This document shows, piece after piece, positions 34,686 to 44,023 of a stretch of 64,000 nucleotides of DNA (the first letter of the stretch is position 1; every line of letters starts with the position of its first letter). The DNA is from Flavobacteriales bacterium (GTDB lineage: Bacteria; Bacteroidota; Bacteroidia; Flavobacteriales_F; PHOS-HE28), in the NCBI GenBank assembly GCA_016717225.1, contig JADKGB010000001.1, positions 372,001 through 436,000 on the forward strand, read 5' to 3'. The notes under the pieces are model-generated. The model did not search any database. It was not told the DNA's origin and saw only the letters and a program-made list of their open reading frames with translations. Position numbers and translations under genes: made by a program.

Positions 34686-35531
34686 TCAGATCATCGCTTT
34701 CAGGCTGAGGTCAATGCTGCCTGCACTATGTGTTAGGGCTCCCACACTGATATAGTCAACACGACATTCGGCATACGCCCGCGCATTGGCCAAGGTGATG
34801 CCACCACTGGCCTCCGTTTCGCAAGCGCCATTGATCATTCGCACCGCTTTGTCCAGATTATCGAACCCGAAGTTATCCAGCATGATGCGCTGGATACCGG
34901 GTACTGAAAGTGCGATGGCCACTTCGCTGAGGTTGCGTGTTTCCACTTCTATGGGCAATTGCAGTCCAAGGTCAGCGAGATAGCGCTGGCATGAGCGCAC
35001 CGCCTCAGGAATTCCGCCAGCGAAATCCGTGTGATTGTCCTTGATCATCACCATGTCATACAGCCCATACCGATGGCTGTGCCCACCACCGATACGCACA
35101 GCCCATTTTTCGATGGATCGCAGGGTGGGGGTGGTTTTTCGTGTGTCCAGCACCTTGCAGCCCGTTCCCTCCAAGGCATCCACAAAGAGCCTTGTGAGCG
35201 TTGCGATCCCGCTCATGCGTTGCATGAAATTGAGGATCGTGCGCTCGGCTGTCAGGATACTTCGAGCCGGGCCCGTGAGGGTGAAAGCCACGTCACCAGC
35301 TTTCACGGTAGCACCATCTTGCAGAAGCACGCGTACCCGGAGAGCTGGATCGAAATAGGCACAAATAGCTTCCGCCAACTCCACACCGGCCAGAACTCCG
35401 TTCTGTTTCACCAGCAGGCGAGCCGCCCCACGTGCGGCAGCTGGAATGGTTGAAAGTGCTGTATGATCGCCTTCCCCGATATCCTCGGCCAACGCGCGGC
35501 GTATCAGATCTTCGGTTCCTGCGGGCAGCAC
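34686..35531 (-). CDS. nadC: Carboxylating nicotinate-nucleotide pyrophosphorylase (quinolinate phosphoribosyltransferase)
   Basis: 281 residues, the usual length. VLDTRKTTPTLRSIEKWAV, GGGHSHRYGLYDMVMIKDNH, IMLDNFGFDNL, EASGGITLANARAYAE and the final VDYISVGALTHS are the QPRTase signatures binding quinolinate and PRPP. The common GGGxxNHR is GGGHSHR here. It makes nicotinate mononucleotide from quinolinate and PRPP in de novo NAD synthesis, in the cytoplasm. nadA and nadB are not in the window. Confidence 0.95.
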   Translation of the reverse strand: MLPAGTEDLIRRALAEDIGEGDHTALSTIPAAARGAARLLVKQNGVLAGVELAEAICAYFDPALRVRVLLQDGATVKAGDVAFTLTGPARSILTAERTILNFMQRMSGIATLTRLFVDALEGTGCKVLDTRKTTPTLRSIEKWAVRIGGGHSHRYGLYDMVMIKDNHTDFAGGIPEAVRSCQRYLADLGLQLPIEVETRNLSEVAIALSVPGIQRIMLDNFGFDNLDKAVRMINGACETEASGGITLANARAYAECRVDYISVGALTHSAGSIDLSLKAMI

Positions 35532-35534
35532 GAC

Positions 35535-35927
35535 CTATTTGGTTGCGTTCTCGATCCTAAGTTGCTTCACGAGAACGGCGTCACCTGTTTTTTTCAGGAA
35601 GAACGTAACGCGAAAAACGCCCGATGCCGTGGTAAGCTGACCAATGCAATAGCGATCCCCCAATTTGCTGGTGCCCTCATGTTCAATGCGCAAACCCTGA
35701 GGTTCATGCTCCGTGAAGAACTTGCGCAGGATACCGGTCGCTTGGGCTTTGCTGTAATAGTCGCTGGTGGCGAGAACGGTGAGGTCCACGTTGGGTACGA
35801 GCTTTTCACCCAAGGCGTTCACATCACCGGCACCAATGGCGGCAGACACCAGGTCTTTCACATCGGATTGACCTGAAGCCGACAGAAAGGAGAGCGAAAG
35901 CAGGAAGGAAAGGAGCAAAGTTTTCAT
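35535..35927 (-). CDS. DUF4783 family exported protein
   Basis: 130 residues. Signal peptide MKTLLLSFLLSLSFLSASGQ, then a small NTF2-like alpha+beta domain (DLVSAAIGAGDVNALGEKLV; AQATGILRKFFTEHEPQGL) as in the Bacteroidota DUF4783 family. No catalytic residues are known. Three bases before nadC; in this phylum DUF4783 and nadC are often adjacent, so co-expression is likely but the functional link is unclear. Confidence 0.8.
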   Translation of the reverse strand: MKTLLLSFLLSLSFLSASGQSDVKDLVSAAIGAGDVNALGEKLVPNVDLTVLATSDYYSKAQATGILRKFFTEHEPQGLRIEHEGTSKLGDRYCIGQLTTASGVFRVTFFLKKTGDAVLVKQLRIENATK

Positions 35928-36012
35928 CGCGTTGTTGGAACGTGAGCGAATTTCGCAAACACCGGGCCACAGCTAGCGGGTGAGAAGTCCATACTTGTTA
36001 ACAGGATGAACG

Positions 36013-36474
36013 ATGAGAATTCGGATTATAATGGTAGGCAGAACGGAACGGGGCTTTGTGGCCGAGGGCACAGCTCATTACTTGGATCGGCTCACGCATT
36101 GGGCCAAGGTGGAGGAGGTGGTCCTGCCCAAGTCTGTTCGTGCCACAGCCGAAGAGCAGCGCAACGAGGAGGAAAAGACCCTGTTGAAGGCCATTTCGAA
36201 CGGTGGCAGGGTGGTCGTATTGGATGAAAAAGGGGCAGCAGTATCCAGTTCGGAATTCTCAAAGAAGTTAGGTGCTTGGCGCGATCAAGGAGTGCGCGAT
36301 ACCACTTTTGTGATCGGAGGTGCATACGGAATGACCGAATCGGTTCGGAAGCGCGCGGATCTCGTCCTATCCTTGTCGCCCATGACATTTCCCCACCAAC
36401 TGGTGCGTTTGCTTTTTGCCGAACAATTGTACCGAGCCTATTCGCTTTTGCAAGGTTCCGGCTACCACCACTGA
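36013..36474 (+). CDS. rlmH: 23S rRNA (pseudouridine1915-N3)-methyltransferase, SPOUT family
   Basis: 153 residues. KTLL-x-AIS and VVVLDEKGAAVSSSEFSKKL are followed by the knotted SAM-binding C-terminus FVIGGAYGMTESVRKRADL and LSLSPMTFPHQLVRLLFAEQ, ending GSGYHH. These match RlmH over its whole length. It methylates pseudouridine 1915 in helix 69 of 23S rRNA. Divergent from DUF4783; gap of 85 bases. Confidence 0.93.
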   Translation: MRIRIIMVGRTERGFVAEGTAHYLDRLTHWAKVEEVVLPKSVRATAEEQRNEEEKTLLKAISNGGRVVVLDEKGAAVSSSEFSKKLGAWRDQGVRDTTFVIGGAYGMTESVRKRADLVLSLSPMTFPHQLVRLLFAEQLYRAYSLLQGSGYHH

Positions 36475-36521
36475 GAGAGGCAAATGATCGATAAGCCAAA
36501 GGTGACCTAGAAGGAACCGAG

Positions 36522-37976
36522 ATGTTGCAGTACGGTACGAAGTTGGAGATCCACTACTGGGAGTACTTGGTGCTCCTCTTGTATGTGGTCCTGCTCTTCC
36601 TGTTCTTTTCAAGGCGGAAGCGACTCAAAGTGAAGTCCCAACCGGAATACAAATACTTCGTTCTTGGCATGTTCGCGAAGGTTTTTGGAGGCTTCACCTT
36701 CGCACTTCTTTACTTCTATTGGTTCCCAGGAGGGGATACGATCTCCTATTTCTTCTCGTCCGTCCCAATGGTCAAGCTCCTGCAGTCGGATCCGGTCGCC
36801 TTCTTCCATGTTTTGTTCGGAGAGAACACGATCGAGTCCCGGAACGCATTCACCGAAGAAACCGGGAGGCCGTTCATGTACATCTACTTGGATGATCGGC
36901 AGTTCATGGTAGTTCGACTGGCGACCTTTTTCACGCTTATCGGATTCAATAGTTTTCTCATAACCACGGTGATCTTTTCCACCTTCACTTTCTTTGGGAT
37001 CTGGCGTTTGTACCAGACCATGTACAGGTACTTTCCGCGATTGCACAAGGAGCTTGCCATCGCTGTGCTGCTTATGCCGAACGTATTGGTATGGGGATCT
37101 TCCATCATCAAGGATAGCATTACGTTCTCCGCGTTCTGTTTTGTGATCCACGCGGTGGATAACCTATGGTTCCGTAAAATAGATCAAGTGCGATCGGTAG
37201 TGATCCTCATTGTGGGATCCATATTGATGATCTGGATCAAATCATATATTTTCATGTGCTTGTTGCCCGTCATGGTTGTTTGGATCTCTTACGCGCGCAT
37301 CAGTCGGATAAAGAACGCTGCCATCAAGGTCATTGTCTTGCCTGTTGTTTTCATAATAGTTGTGTCCGGAATTCTAACCGTGCTAAGCATTTTCGGGGAC
37401 CAGTTCGGGAGCTTCTCTCTCGACAATGCGCTTGCGAACATCGTTAGTGTCCAGCGCGATCTTGCCACCAATCCAGAGTATGGCACGAACTCGTTCAATG
37501 TCGGCATAATGGAACCCACCTGGGCAAGTGTTCTTTCGAAAGCACCTATTGCATTGCCAGCTGCTCTTTTCAGGCCTTTTGTAACGGAGTGCACCAACTT
37601 TGTCATGTTGCTTTCCGGCTTCGAGAACCTGCTTGTGCTTGGCCTCTTCGTTCGGGTTCTGTTCAAATCCCGATTGGTGTTCTTCGGGTCGGCATTGGCG
37701 GGCAATCCACTGGTTCTCGTTTGCTTCTCCTTTACCATTCTGTACGGGTTCGTAACAGGGATCACAACCCCCAATTTCGGGGCGCTTGTCCGGTTCAAGA
37801 TCCCCCTCGAACCATTGTTCGTGAGCGGAATGTTCATCGTCCTGTTCTTGTTGAAGGAACGCAAACGATTAAGAGGCCGAGGAGAAACCTTCAGGTTCGA
37901 GAACTATCGGGATGGTGATCCGTATGTGACACGGGGTAAGAACGGTATGCCTGCACCCGGGTATAAGCTCCAATGA
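36522..37976 (+). CDS. Polytopic membrane protein, Wzy/EpsG-like (putative)
   Basis: 484 residues with about ten membrane helices and one long extracytoplasmic loop (residues ~305-350). FYWFPGGDTISYF near residue 66 and WGSSIIKDSITFSAF near residue 190 resemble motifs seen in EpsG/Wzy-like polymerases and related glycan enzymes. The C-terminal 40 residues are basic and cytoplasmic. The next glycosyltransferase starts in its stop (ATGA), which supports a polysaccharide job. Family assignment is uncertain. Confidence 0.6.
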   Translation: MLQYGTKLEIHYWEYLVLLLYVVLLFLFFSRRKRLKVKSQPEYKYFVLGMFAKVFGGFTFALLYFYWFPGGDTISYFFSSVPMVKLLQSDPVAFFHVLFGENTIESRNAFTEETGRPFMYIYLDDRQFMVVRLATFFTLIGFNSFLITTVIFSTFTFFGIWRLYQTMYRYFPRLHKELAIAVLLMPNVLVWGSSIIKDSITFSAFCFVIHAVDNLWFRKIDQVRSVVILIVGSILMIWIKSYIFMCLLPVMVVWISYARISRIKNAAIKVIVLPVVFIIVVSGILTVLSIFGDQFGSFSLDNALANIVSVQRDLATNPEYGTNSFNVGIMEPTWASVLSKAPIALPAALFRPFVTECTNFVMLLSGFENLLVLGLFVRVLFKSRLVFFGSALAGNPLVLVCFSFTILYGFVTGITTPNFGALVRFKIPLEPLFVSGMFIVLFLLKERKRLRGRGETFRFENYRDGDPYVTRGKNGMPAPGYKLQ

Positions 37977-39202
37977 AGCGCACGCTGCTCTTCTTGGATT
38001 ACTGGAGTCTGCATGAACCCCTTACACAAGCCACAGTGCTGCCAACTCTGCGCATGTTGTTGGAGGAAGAACTAGCTGAGAGAGTGTTGCTGGTGACCGT
38101 TGAGCGAGGTCCAAAGGCGGTTAATAGAGCTTCTGCTTTGGGGCCTGGATTGGAGCATGTGCCTTTGATCGCGCATGATCTTGGCCTGAAGCCGCTGGCG
38201 CGTGCCCTGGATCTGCTCAAAATAGTGCCGCGGGTTTCGGCCATCGCACGCGAACAGGATGCGCGTTTTCTTATGGCACGTGGAGTGGTCGCAGGTGGCT
38301 TCGCACATTTCGTTCATCGGCGCACCGGGATCCCTTATGCCGTTGATTATTTTGAACCCCATAACGACTATATGACGGATGTGGGCGAATGGACCAAAGG
38401 AGGCCTATTGGATCGTGGGCTTTCTTCGCTGATCCGCTCCCAACAGCGAACAGCGCAATATTGTGTATGCGTGACCAGGAATTACCGGGAAAGACTCGTT
38501 GCTATGGGAGCGAACAAGGATCGACTGCTCGTGGCGCCTTGCCCGGTTGACGAGCAGAAGATGCATTTCGATCCGGAGCAACGTGCCCGAATACGTGCGG
38601 AGTTAAGGTGGAGCGATGGGGTTATCGCGGTTTACGCAGGCAAGTTCGGCGGACTCTATCATCGCGAACATGCGTTCCGAGCATTTGCAGAAGCTCAGCG
38701 TATCGTAGGTGACGGTTTTGGACTGGTCCTGCTCACCCCGCATCCAGAAGATGAAGTGCGTTCGGGGTTGCGCAGCGCAGGTTATGTCGGTGACCGTGTC
38801 TTGGTGAAGTACGCTGAACACCATGAAGTGCCGGCCTATCTATCCGCATCGGATATTGCTTTCGCACCCTACCGTGGCACGATCAGCAGCGCGTGCATAA
38901 GCCCGATGAAGATCGGCGAGTATTGGGCGAACGGCCTGCCCGTGCTGCTTACACGAGGAGTAGGTGATGACAGTGTCATCATCGAGCAGGACCCATACGC
39001 TGGTGCGGTGTTCGATCCCGAAGGAAGTGATCTGCCAAGCGCGATGCAAAGTGTGCTTCGAACCATTGCCCAAAAAGACCAGCGCATCCGCACGTCGCAT
39101 TTGGCAACGAAGTATCGGAGCATGGACCGTACACGCGAAGCCTACCGCACGATCCTCGGGAACGCCTGGGGCACTGTTCACCTAGCGGAACAAAGCCGCT
39201 AA
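37973..39202 (+). CDS. GT4-like glycosyltransferase
   Basis: 409 residues, GT-B layout. The N-terminal half has LFLDYWSLHEPLTQATVLP and PYAVDYFEPHNDYMTD. The C-terminal domain has VIAVYAGKFGGLYHREHAFRA, a nucleotide-sugar-side Rossmann start, and SSACISPMKIGEYWANGLPV, the ExxA/GxP-type motif of GT4 enzymes. Coupled to the membrane protein by a four-base overlap. It converges on the GT2 gene with a 21-base tail-to-tail overlap. Confidence 0.82.
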   Translation: MKRTLLFLDYWSLHEPLTQATVLPTLRMLLEEELAERVLLVTVERGPKAVNRASALGPGLEHVPLIAHDLGLKPLARALDLLKIVPRVSAIAREQDARFLMARGVVAGGFAHFVHRRTGIPYAVDYFEPHNDYMTDVGEWTKGGLLDRGLSSLIRSQQRTAQYCVCVTRNYRERLVAMGANKDRLLVAPCPVDEQKMHFDPEQRARIRAELRWSDGVIAVYAGKFGGLYHREHAFRAFAEAQRIVGDGFGLVLLTPHPEDEVRSGLRSAGYVGDRVLVKYAEHHEVPAYLSASDIAFAPYRGTISSACISPMKIGEYWANGLPVLLTRGVGDDSVIIEQDPYAGAVFDPEGSDLPSAMQSVLRTIAQKDQRIRTSHLATKYRSMDRTREAYRTILGNAWGTVHLAEQSR

Positions 39203-39991
39203 CGACCTTAACGGTCGCCCGGCATGGAAATATGCGCCACACATCATACGTCGCACGATCCTGTTCGCTCTGAGCAATTGTTCAGGGGTCACTTGTTCCG
39301 GTCGTTCACGCATCCAACGAAGAACCTCGTGATAACAATGCTCCAACCGTTCCAATGCGATCATTGAACTCTGTCCGGTCACGCGATATAGAAGAACAGG
39401 TTCCGTGGTGTAACCGTATTGCCGTCCCCGGGCGATCTCCAGATAGAACATCAGGTCCTCGGCATGTGTGAGGTCTTCACGAAAGCGAACAGCGCCTACG
39501 GCTTCACGCCGGATCAGCCACGTGTTCCCAAAAAAGCAGCGCCTGTCGAAAGCAAGAAGCAACGGGAACGGGTCACCTGTGAAAGACGGCACATAGCGAC
39601 GCTCAGAAGGTCGCAGCGCAGCGTCACAATACACGACAGCGCCGTCAACGAACGAGATCGAAGGGTTGTTCTTGAACACACCCAGGCGATGCTCGATGCT
39701 GCGAATTGGCAGCTGGTCATCAGCATCCAAAAAACAGATGAAGTCCCCATCGGCCTTGGCCAATGCTGTGTTCCGTGCGTGGCTTACACCATGTTGGGTT
39801 TGATGGATCACGGTCGATCGCGGTTCACGTATCGCATCGAGCACATGAGCCGTTCCATCCGTGCTACCGTCGTTCACCACGATCACTTGCACGTTCGCAT
39901 GGCTTTGATGCAATGCGGAATTGATCGCATCAGCTACAAAGCTTTCAGCATTGTGTGCCGGTATGATGATGGAGACGAGCGAGGAGGACAT
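39182..39991 (-). CDS. GT2 family glycosyltransferase (GT-A fold)
   Basis: 269 residues. VSIIIPAHNAESFVADAINS, VIVVNDGSTDGTAHVL, the DxD-type FICFLDADDQL, then a long acceptor region with TWLIRREAVGAVRF and EDLMFYLEIARG, are textbook GT2 features. No membrane segments. It transfers one sugar from a nucleotide donor. It is the distal gene of the minus-strand glycan operon 43985-39182. Confidence 0.9.
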   Translation of the reverse strand: MSSSLVSIIIPAHNAESFVADAINSALHQSHANVQVIVVNDGSTDGTAHVLDAIREPRSTVIHQTQHGVSHARNTALAKADGDFICFLDADDQLPIRSIEHRLGVFKNNPSISFVDGAVVYCDAALRPSERRYVPSFTGDPFPLLLAFDRRCFFGNTWLIRREAVGAVRFREDLTHAEDLMFYLEIARGRQYGYTTEPVLLYRVTGQSSMIALERLEHCYHEVLRWMRERPEQVTPEQLLRANRIVRRMMCGAYFHAGRPLRSLAALFR

Positions 39992-40033
39992 TGTGCAGCC
40001 TGAAAGACTATTTACAGATGACCTCCTATGCGG

Positions 40034-41146
40034 TTACGACCGTGTTCCTTTTATAAGCGACTCGACCTGATCGAGCAAATGACCGATCGTTCGCTTACTG
40101 GCAAATGCGACCCGTTCACTGCGCTTTTGGGATGTGTTCAACTCGGTGAACCTTGCTACGGCATCGTTGAAAATGGCGGGGAAGCTCTTTGGATCCGGGG
40201 CCATCAACAATAGATCCTGATGCGGCTCGTACTCCAAGGTCCAAGTGCCAACGATCAAGTTTCCCGTGCTCAGGTATTCCAGCACTTTATGCGGATTGGC
40301 CCGTTCCAACATCCTGCGGTCCGTGTTGAAACAGAAGGTGAGAATATCCGCAGCGCGCACCAGTGGGATCAGCTCATCCTTCGTCTTCAAACCGGTAAAA
40401 AACACATTGGGGGATCGTTTCAATCGCTGGAAGGCTTCATTTGGAAAGTCATGGTCCACAATGCCGATGAACTGGAAGGCCAGGGTCGGGTGTTCATGTG
40501 CAACAACGAGCAAGGCTTCCCAATCGATGTAGGTATTGAAGAATTGCCCGCTGTAAACAACCGTTCGAGGCGGTGCAACACGTGCATCCTCCAAACCGGC
40601 CTGGTCGTTCAGCCAACGTGAGTCCAATGCGTGGCCGATCTTATGGATCCGAGCGTTCGGGGCAATGGTGAGCACTTTCACGTTGATCGCATCGGCGGTT
40701 GTCACGATCAGATCGGCGGATCGCATCAGGCCATGCCCGTGGTACAGAATGTCATAATCCACCAGGTGCAATAACCGGAAAGCAGGATGATCAGGGAACC
40801 ACTGCATCCGGCTTGTATCGAAACACCAAATGATATCGAACCGAGCGCCGGCCTGTTCTTCCAACAACCGTATCATGCGCCCATAGTACCAGCGATGGAT
40901 CAGGCGTGGCAGTCGATTCACGCCTTTCAGCCAATGTTTGCTGGACACCTCACGAACGCCTCCATGCTCCGGGGGGGGCACGTTCTCGTGGTGCGCACGA
41001 ACAGGACCCCACCAGAACACGTGATTACCGCGTGCCATCAGGCCTTGGGCAACATGGTGCTTGCTCATATGCAACCCTCGCCAACCTTCTGGCGAAATGA
41101 TCAATATGTTCTTGCCACGGAGATCCATCGGGTCAAATCTGGGCAT
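40034..41146 (-). CDS. GT-B glycosyltransferase of a surface-glycan operon
   Basis: 370 residues. The start LRGKNILIISPEGWRGLHMS is an unusual N-terminal strand with a Trp-rich loop. The second domain has RTVVYSGQFFNTYIDWEALL, FQFIGIVDHDFP and NVFFTGLKTKDELIPLVRAADILTF split by polar residues, then ANPHKVLEYLSTGNLIVGTW with the PxKxxEY-like donor motif. This is the GT4/GT1 type seen in capsule and LPS loci. The donor sugar is unknown. Same strand as its two neighbours. Confidence 0.82.
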   Translation of the reverse strand: MPRFDPMDLRGKNILIISPEGWRGLHMSKHHVAQGLMARGNHVFWWGPVRAHHENVPPPEHGGVREVSSKHWLKGVNRLPRLIHRWYYGRMIRLLEEQAGARFDIIWCFDTSRMQWFPDHPAFRLLHLVDYDILYHGHGLMRSADLIVTTADAINVKVLTIAPNARIHKIGHALDSRWLNDQAGLEDARVAPPRTVVYSGQFFNTYIDWEALLVVAHEHPTLAFQFIGIVDHDFPNEAFQRLKRSPNVFFTGLKTKDELIPLVRAADILTFCFNTDRRMLERANPHKVLEYLSTGNLIVGTWTLEYEPHQDLLLMAPDPKSFPAIFNDAVARFTELNTSQKRSERVAFASKRTIGHLLDQVESLIKGTRS

Positions 41147-41185
41147 TCAGTTCGGGTGCGGGCGATCGGGTGGAGCGTCGTGCGA

Positions 41186-42352
41186 TCACATGGAATCATA
41201 CAAATGGTACAGCGCATCCATCTTGCGTTCAATGCTGATCATCGTTCGAAGCACATCGACGTTCTGCCGGGCGAAATCCGCTCGCTCCGCTTTGCTTGGT
41301 GACTCCTTCAGCCACTCCAATGTTCGGTTGGCAATGGCCTGCCGGTCCTTGAAAGGCACCACTTTCACTCCCTTCACACGGGCCGGGTCGAGGTCATGCA
41401 TCAGTCCGCTTCGGGTGAATACGCATGGGACTCCAGCGATCAAGGATTCGGCATAGACCAGGCCAAAGGCCTCTGCATGCTGGTCCTCTGGCACATGAAC
41501 GAATACATCGAAGACGTGGAAAAGATCCACCACGTCCGGTTCGAAATACACGGTTTTCCATGAACCCGCCGGCAGTTTGGCGAGCAATGTTTCATAGCGT
41601 TCGGTATGCGGCGTGCCCTTCCAGTTGAAGATGAACAATTGCGCATCGGGGTGAACAGCGAGCACATCGCCGAAGGCGGGAATGGAATGGTCGAGTCCTT
41701 TCCATTCGAACGGCCTGGCGATCATGCCGATCACCTTGCCGGTTCCATCCCGGCGGATACCATGCTTGCGGCACAAGTCCTCGAGCTTGGCCTCGGCGGG
41801 TCGCGAAATTTTGTCGAGGTCGTATCCGTGATAGATCAGGACCACTTTTTCCTTCGGCACTTTTTCCCATTTCAAGAGCACCTCCTCCGTGCTATGGGTG
41901 ATGGCAATGATGCGGTCCGTCAAGCGGTTGTTGAGCCGATCGTAAAGGACACCCTTGATAGGGTGGTATTTATGGTTATGTGTGCTGTGGTGCCGTGTGT
42001 ACACAGTTCGCCCGATGCCGGTGAGTTTGGCGGCGATAAGCCCGAAGAACGTGGCTTCGAGCAGGTTGAAATGGATGATATCCGGACGTGAGGTACGATA
42101 ATGCGACATGAGCCCCCGGATAGCTTTGATCGAATCCTTGCGACCTTGGTAGATCAGTGTCGTTGATGCAAAGCCCTTGTTGCGGATGTACCGTTGCACC
42201 GCGCAATCCTCCACGGGATTCAGGAAAACGAATTCCAGCTCAACGCGCGAACGGTCCCAGTGGTCAACGAGTTGCTGGTATTCGGTGCTATCGGTGACGT
42301 TGCTGACCACGTACAGAACCTTTTTCAATACAGGGGATCGAGGTTCCGTCAT
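41186..42352 (-). CDS. GT4 family glycosyltransferase
   Basis: 388 residues with N-terminal GT4 domain (KKVLYVVSNVTDSTEYQQLV; DIIHFNLLEATFFGLIAAKL; VYTRHHSTHN) and C-terminal Glycos_transf_1 domain (VIGMIARPFEWKGLDHSIPA, VFVHVPEDQHAEAFGLVYAE with the EX7E pair, and GVPCVFT). Retaining transferase, cytoplasmic face. In the operon between a small ORF and the preceding GT-B gene. Confidence 0.9.
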   Translation of the reverse strand: MTEPRSPVLKKVLYVVSNVTDSTEYQQLVDHWDRSRVELEFVFLNPVEDCAVQRYIRNKGFASTTLIYQGRKDSIKAIRGLMSHYRTSRPDIIHFNLLEATFFGLIAAKLTGIGRTVYTRHHSTHNHKYHPIKGVLYDRLNNRLTDRIIAITHSTEEVLLKWEKVPKEKVVLIYHGYDLDKISRPAEAKLEDLCRKHGIRRDGTGKVIGMIARPFEWKGLDHSIPAFGDVLAVHPDAQLFIFNWKGTPHTERYETLLAKLPAGSWKTVYFEPDVVDLFHVFDVFVHVPEDQHAEAFGLVYAESLIAGVPCVFTRSGLMHDLDPARVKGVKVVPFKDRQAIANRTLEWLKESPSKAERADFARQNVDVLRTMISIERKMDALYHLYDSM

Positions 42353-42385
42353 ACTGTTCCCACGCGTGGTTGCATTTATCGATGG

Positions 42386-42574
42386 TTAATGGCTCTTTTG
42401 GCGCAAGGGTAGGGTAGCAAGGATCTTCACGAAGATCCGTCCAATACTAGCGTGGCCAAAGTAACCCAATGTTGGATCAGGATGGGTCCAGTCGAGGGCA
42501 GGAAGAAGCTCGTTCATGTTCAACGAACCATGACCAGAACGGATCCGGTCGATCACTGGGAAAATATCATCCAT
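42386..42574 (-). CDS. Small coupled ORF of unknown function in the glycan operon
   Basis: 62 residues, starting inside the flippase stop (ATGGATGA, eight-base overlap) and ending 33 bases before the GT4 start, so its position is that of a genuine coupled gene. The sequence has WTHPDPTLGYFGHASIGRIF, which faintly recalls the end of SGNH-type or acyltransferase domains, but I cannot assign it. It could also be the remnant of a larger gene lost from the operon. Confidence 0.4.
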   Translation of the reverse strand: MDDIFPVIDRIRSGHGSLNMNELLPALDWTHPDPTLGYFGHASIGRIFVKILATLPLRQKSH

Positions 42575-43985
42575 TGAGAGAGGGCCACCAGGAGCCGACG
42601 ATCAGAAAACGAACCGCGGCCATGACCAGTGCTATCATCGAAGCGGCGATAAGAGTGGTGGCCGTTGAACGCCAGGGGTTATTTCCCGTTCGGGCAAGGA
42701 TCGCACCGCTTTGGAACATGTAAGCAAGTGCATTGCAACATGCGAACAGCAGCACAATACTTCGTGAGTCTTGGAACAACCAGGTTCCTGCGACCGCGGC
42801 TGAAACATTCACCAGGAAGAGGGTGAGATTGAACATGAACAGGCTTTTCTCTTTTCGCTGCGTGTTGTACACGGAAGAGATCGGTTCACTCAACAACCGG
42901 AACAGATAAAGCGGACCCATCACGCCACAATAGGCACCGGCCAATGCCCATTCAGGGCCCAGGATCAGTTGGAAGATCAGATCGCCGAAGAAGACCAGGG
43001 AAACGAACGGCACAAGGCCCAACGCACGAAGTCTCGCGTACATGCGTCGCACCAGGATCCCCAGTGCATTGGTATCATTCCCGAGTTCGTTGGCCTTTTG
43101 GATGAAAACCGATGAGAGACTGTATCCAAAGAGCCGGAGCGGCATCAGCAGTAACGAACTCGCCAATGTGAAACAACCAGTGGCCTTGTTGTCTCCGATC
43201 GCGGACAGTGCGAAAATCGGCAACTGGAGCGCAAAAAAACTTAGCCACGACCCTGGAAAAATGTACAACGGATACTCCTTGTACTCCAAGGCCACAGACC
43301 CCAAGGATGTGTGCGAGCCCTTTCGGAAGAGGTCTTGCAGGCCGTGTTTCCGAAGGCCGAACAAATACCAGATCGCGGCCAGCGAACGCACAAGCACATC
43401 ACCGAAGATGAGCCCCCAATGTGCGCCCTGGGTAGCGAAGCCAGTACCCATGTTCAGCAGGCGGGTGGAAATGTTCGTGAACGAATTCACCTTCGCATTG
43501 GTGCTGAACGCTTTGGCGCGCATGTTCCAGTTGGCCATCATTTGGGTGGCACCTACCATCAACGCCATCCACGGGATCAGCATGCACCAAGGGCCCATCA
43601 CCGACCAGCTTGGAAGGATGGAATAGAGGAATGACGGAAAGAGGAATACCGGAAGCGAAAGCGCCGTAACGCCCAGCAGGAGCGCGAAGGCCAGCCTGAC
43701 GAGCGCGAAGAATTTCGACTGTTCTTTCGGAAGTACGAATGCTGCCGGGTAACCGAATCCACCCAGAACGGTCAAGTTGCTCGCGATGCTGGTGAACAGT
43801 CCATAAACACCGTAAGCCACCGGGCCGTATATGTGCGCAACGATCGGGGTCAAGATGATCTGCGAGCCGATGTTCACCGCCGCGTCGCTGAACGTGTACA
43901 GTGCATTCCGCGCGAAACTTCCCTTGTTCCGAACGGACGCCAGGTCGCGTTTCAGGGCATCCAGGCCGCGTCGGATCGGGATCAT
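42567..43985 (-). CDS. Oligosaccharide flippase, Wzx-like (second copy in the window)
   Basis: About 472 residues from the Met at 43985. The ORF could start at 44024 but would then overlap the divergent rdgB start. Twelve or more hydrophobic helices, opening NALYTFSDAAVNIGSQIILT and GPVAYGVYGLFTSIASNLTV, are typical of polysaccharide-biosynthesis MOP exporters. It heads the minus-strand operon with three glycosyltransferases. It probably flips the oligosaccharide made by them. It has little resemblance to the flippase at 26201-27688, so the two loci are probably independent. Confidence 0.87.
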   Translation of the reverse strand: MIPIRRGLDALKRDLASVRNKGSFARNALYTFSDAAVNIGSQIILTPIVAHIYGPVAYGVYGLFTSIASNLTVLGGFGYPAAFVLPKEQSKFFALVRLAFALLLGVTALSLPVFLFPSFLYSILPSWSVMGPWCMLIPWMALMVGATQMMANWNMRAKAFSTNAKVNSFTNISTRLLNMGTGFATQGAHWGLIFGDVLVRSLAAIWYLFGLRKHGLQDLFRKGSHTSLGSVALEYKEYPLYIFPGSWLSFFALQLPIFALSAIGDNKATGCFTLASSLLLMPLRLFGYSLSSVFIQKANELGNDTNALGILVRRMYARLRALGLVPFVSLVFFGDLIFQLILGPEWALAGAYCGVMGPLYLFRLLSEPISSVYNTQRKEKSLFMFNLTLFLVNVSAAVAGTWLFQDSRSIVLLFACCNALAYMFQSGAILARTGNNPWRSTATTLIAASMIALVMAAVRFLIVGSWWPSLNG

Positions 43986-44023
43986 GCTTGGGCGTGTGAT
44001 GAGCAAGACGTACCTCTGCCCCA

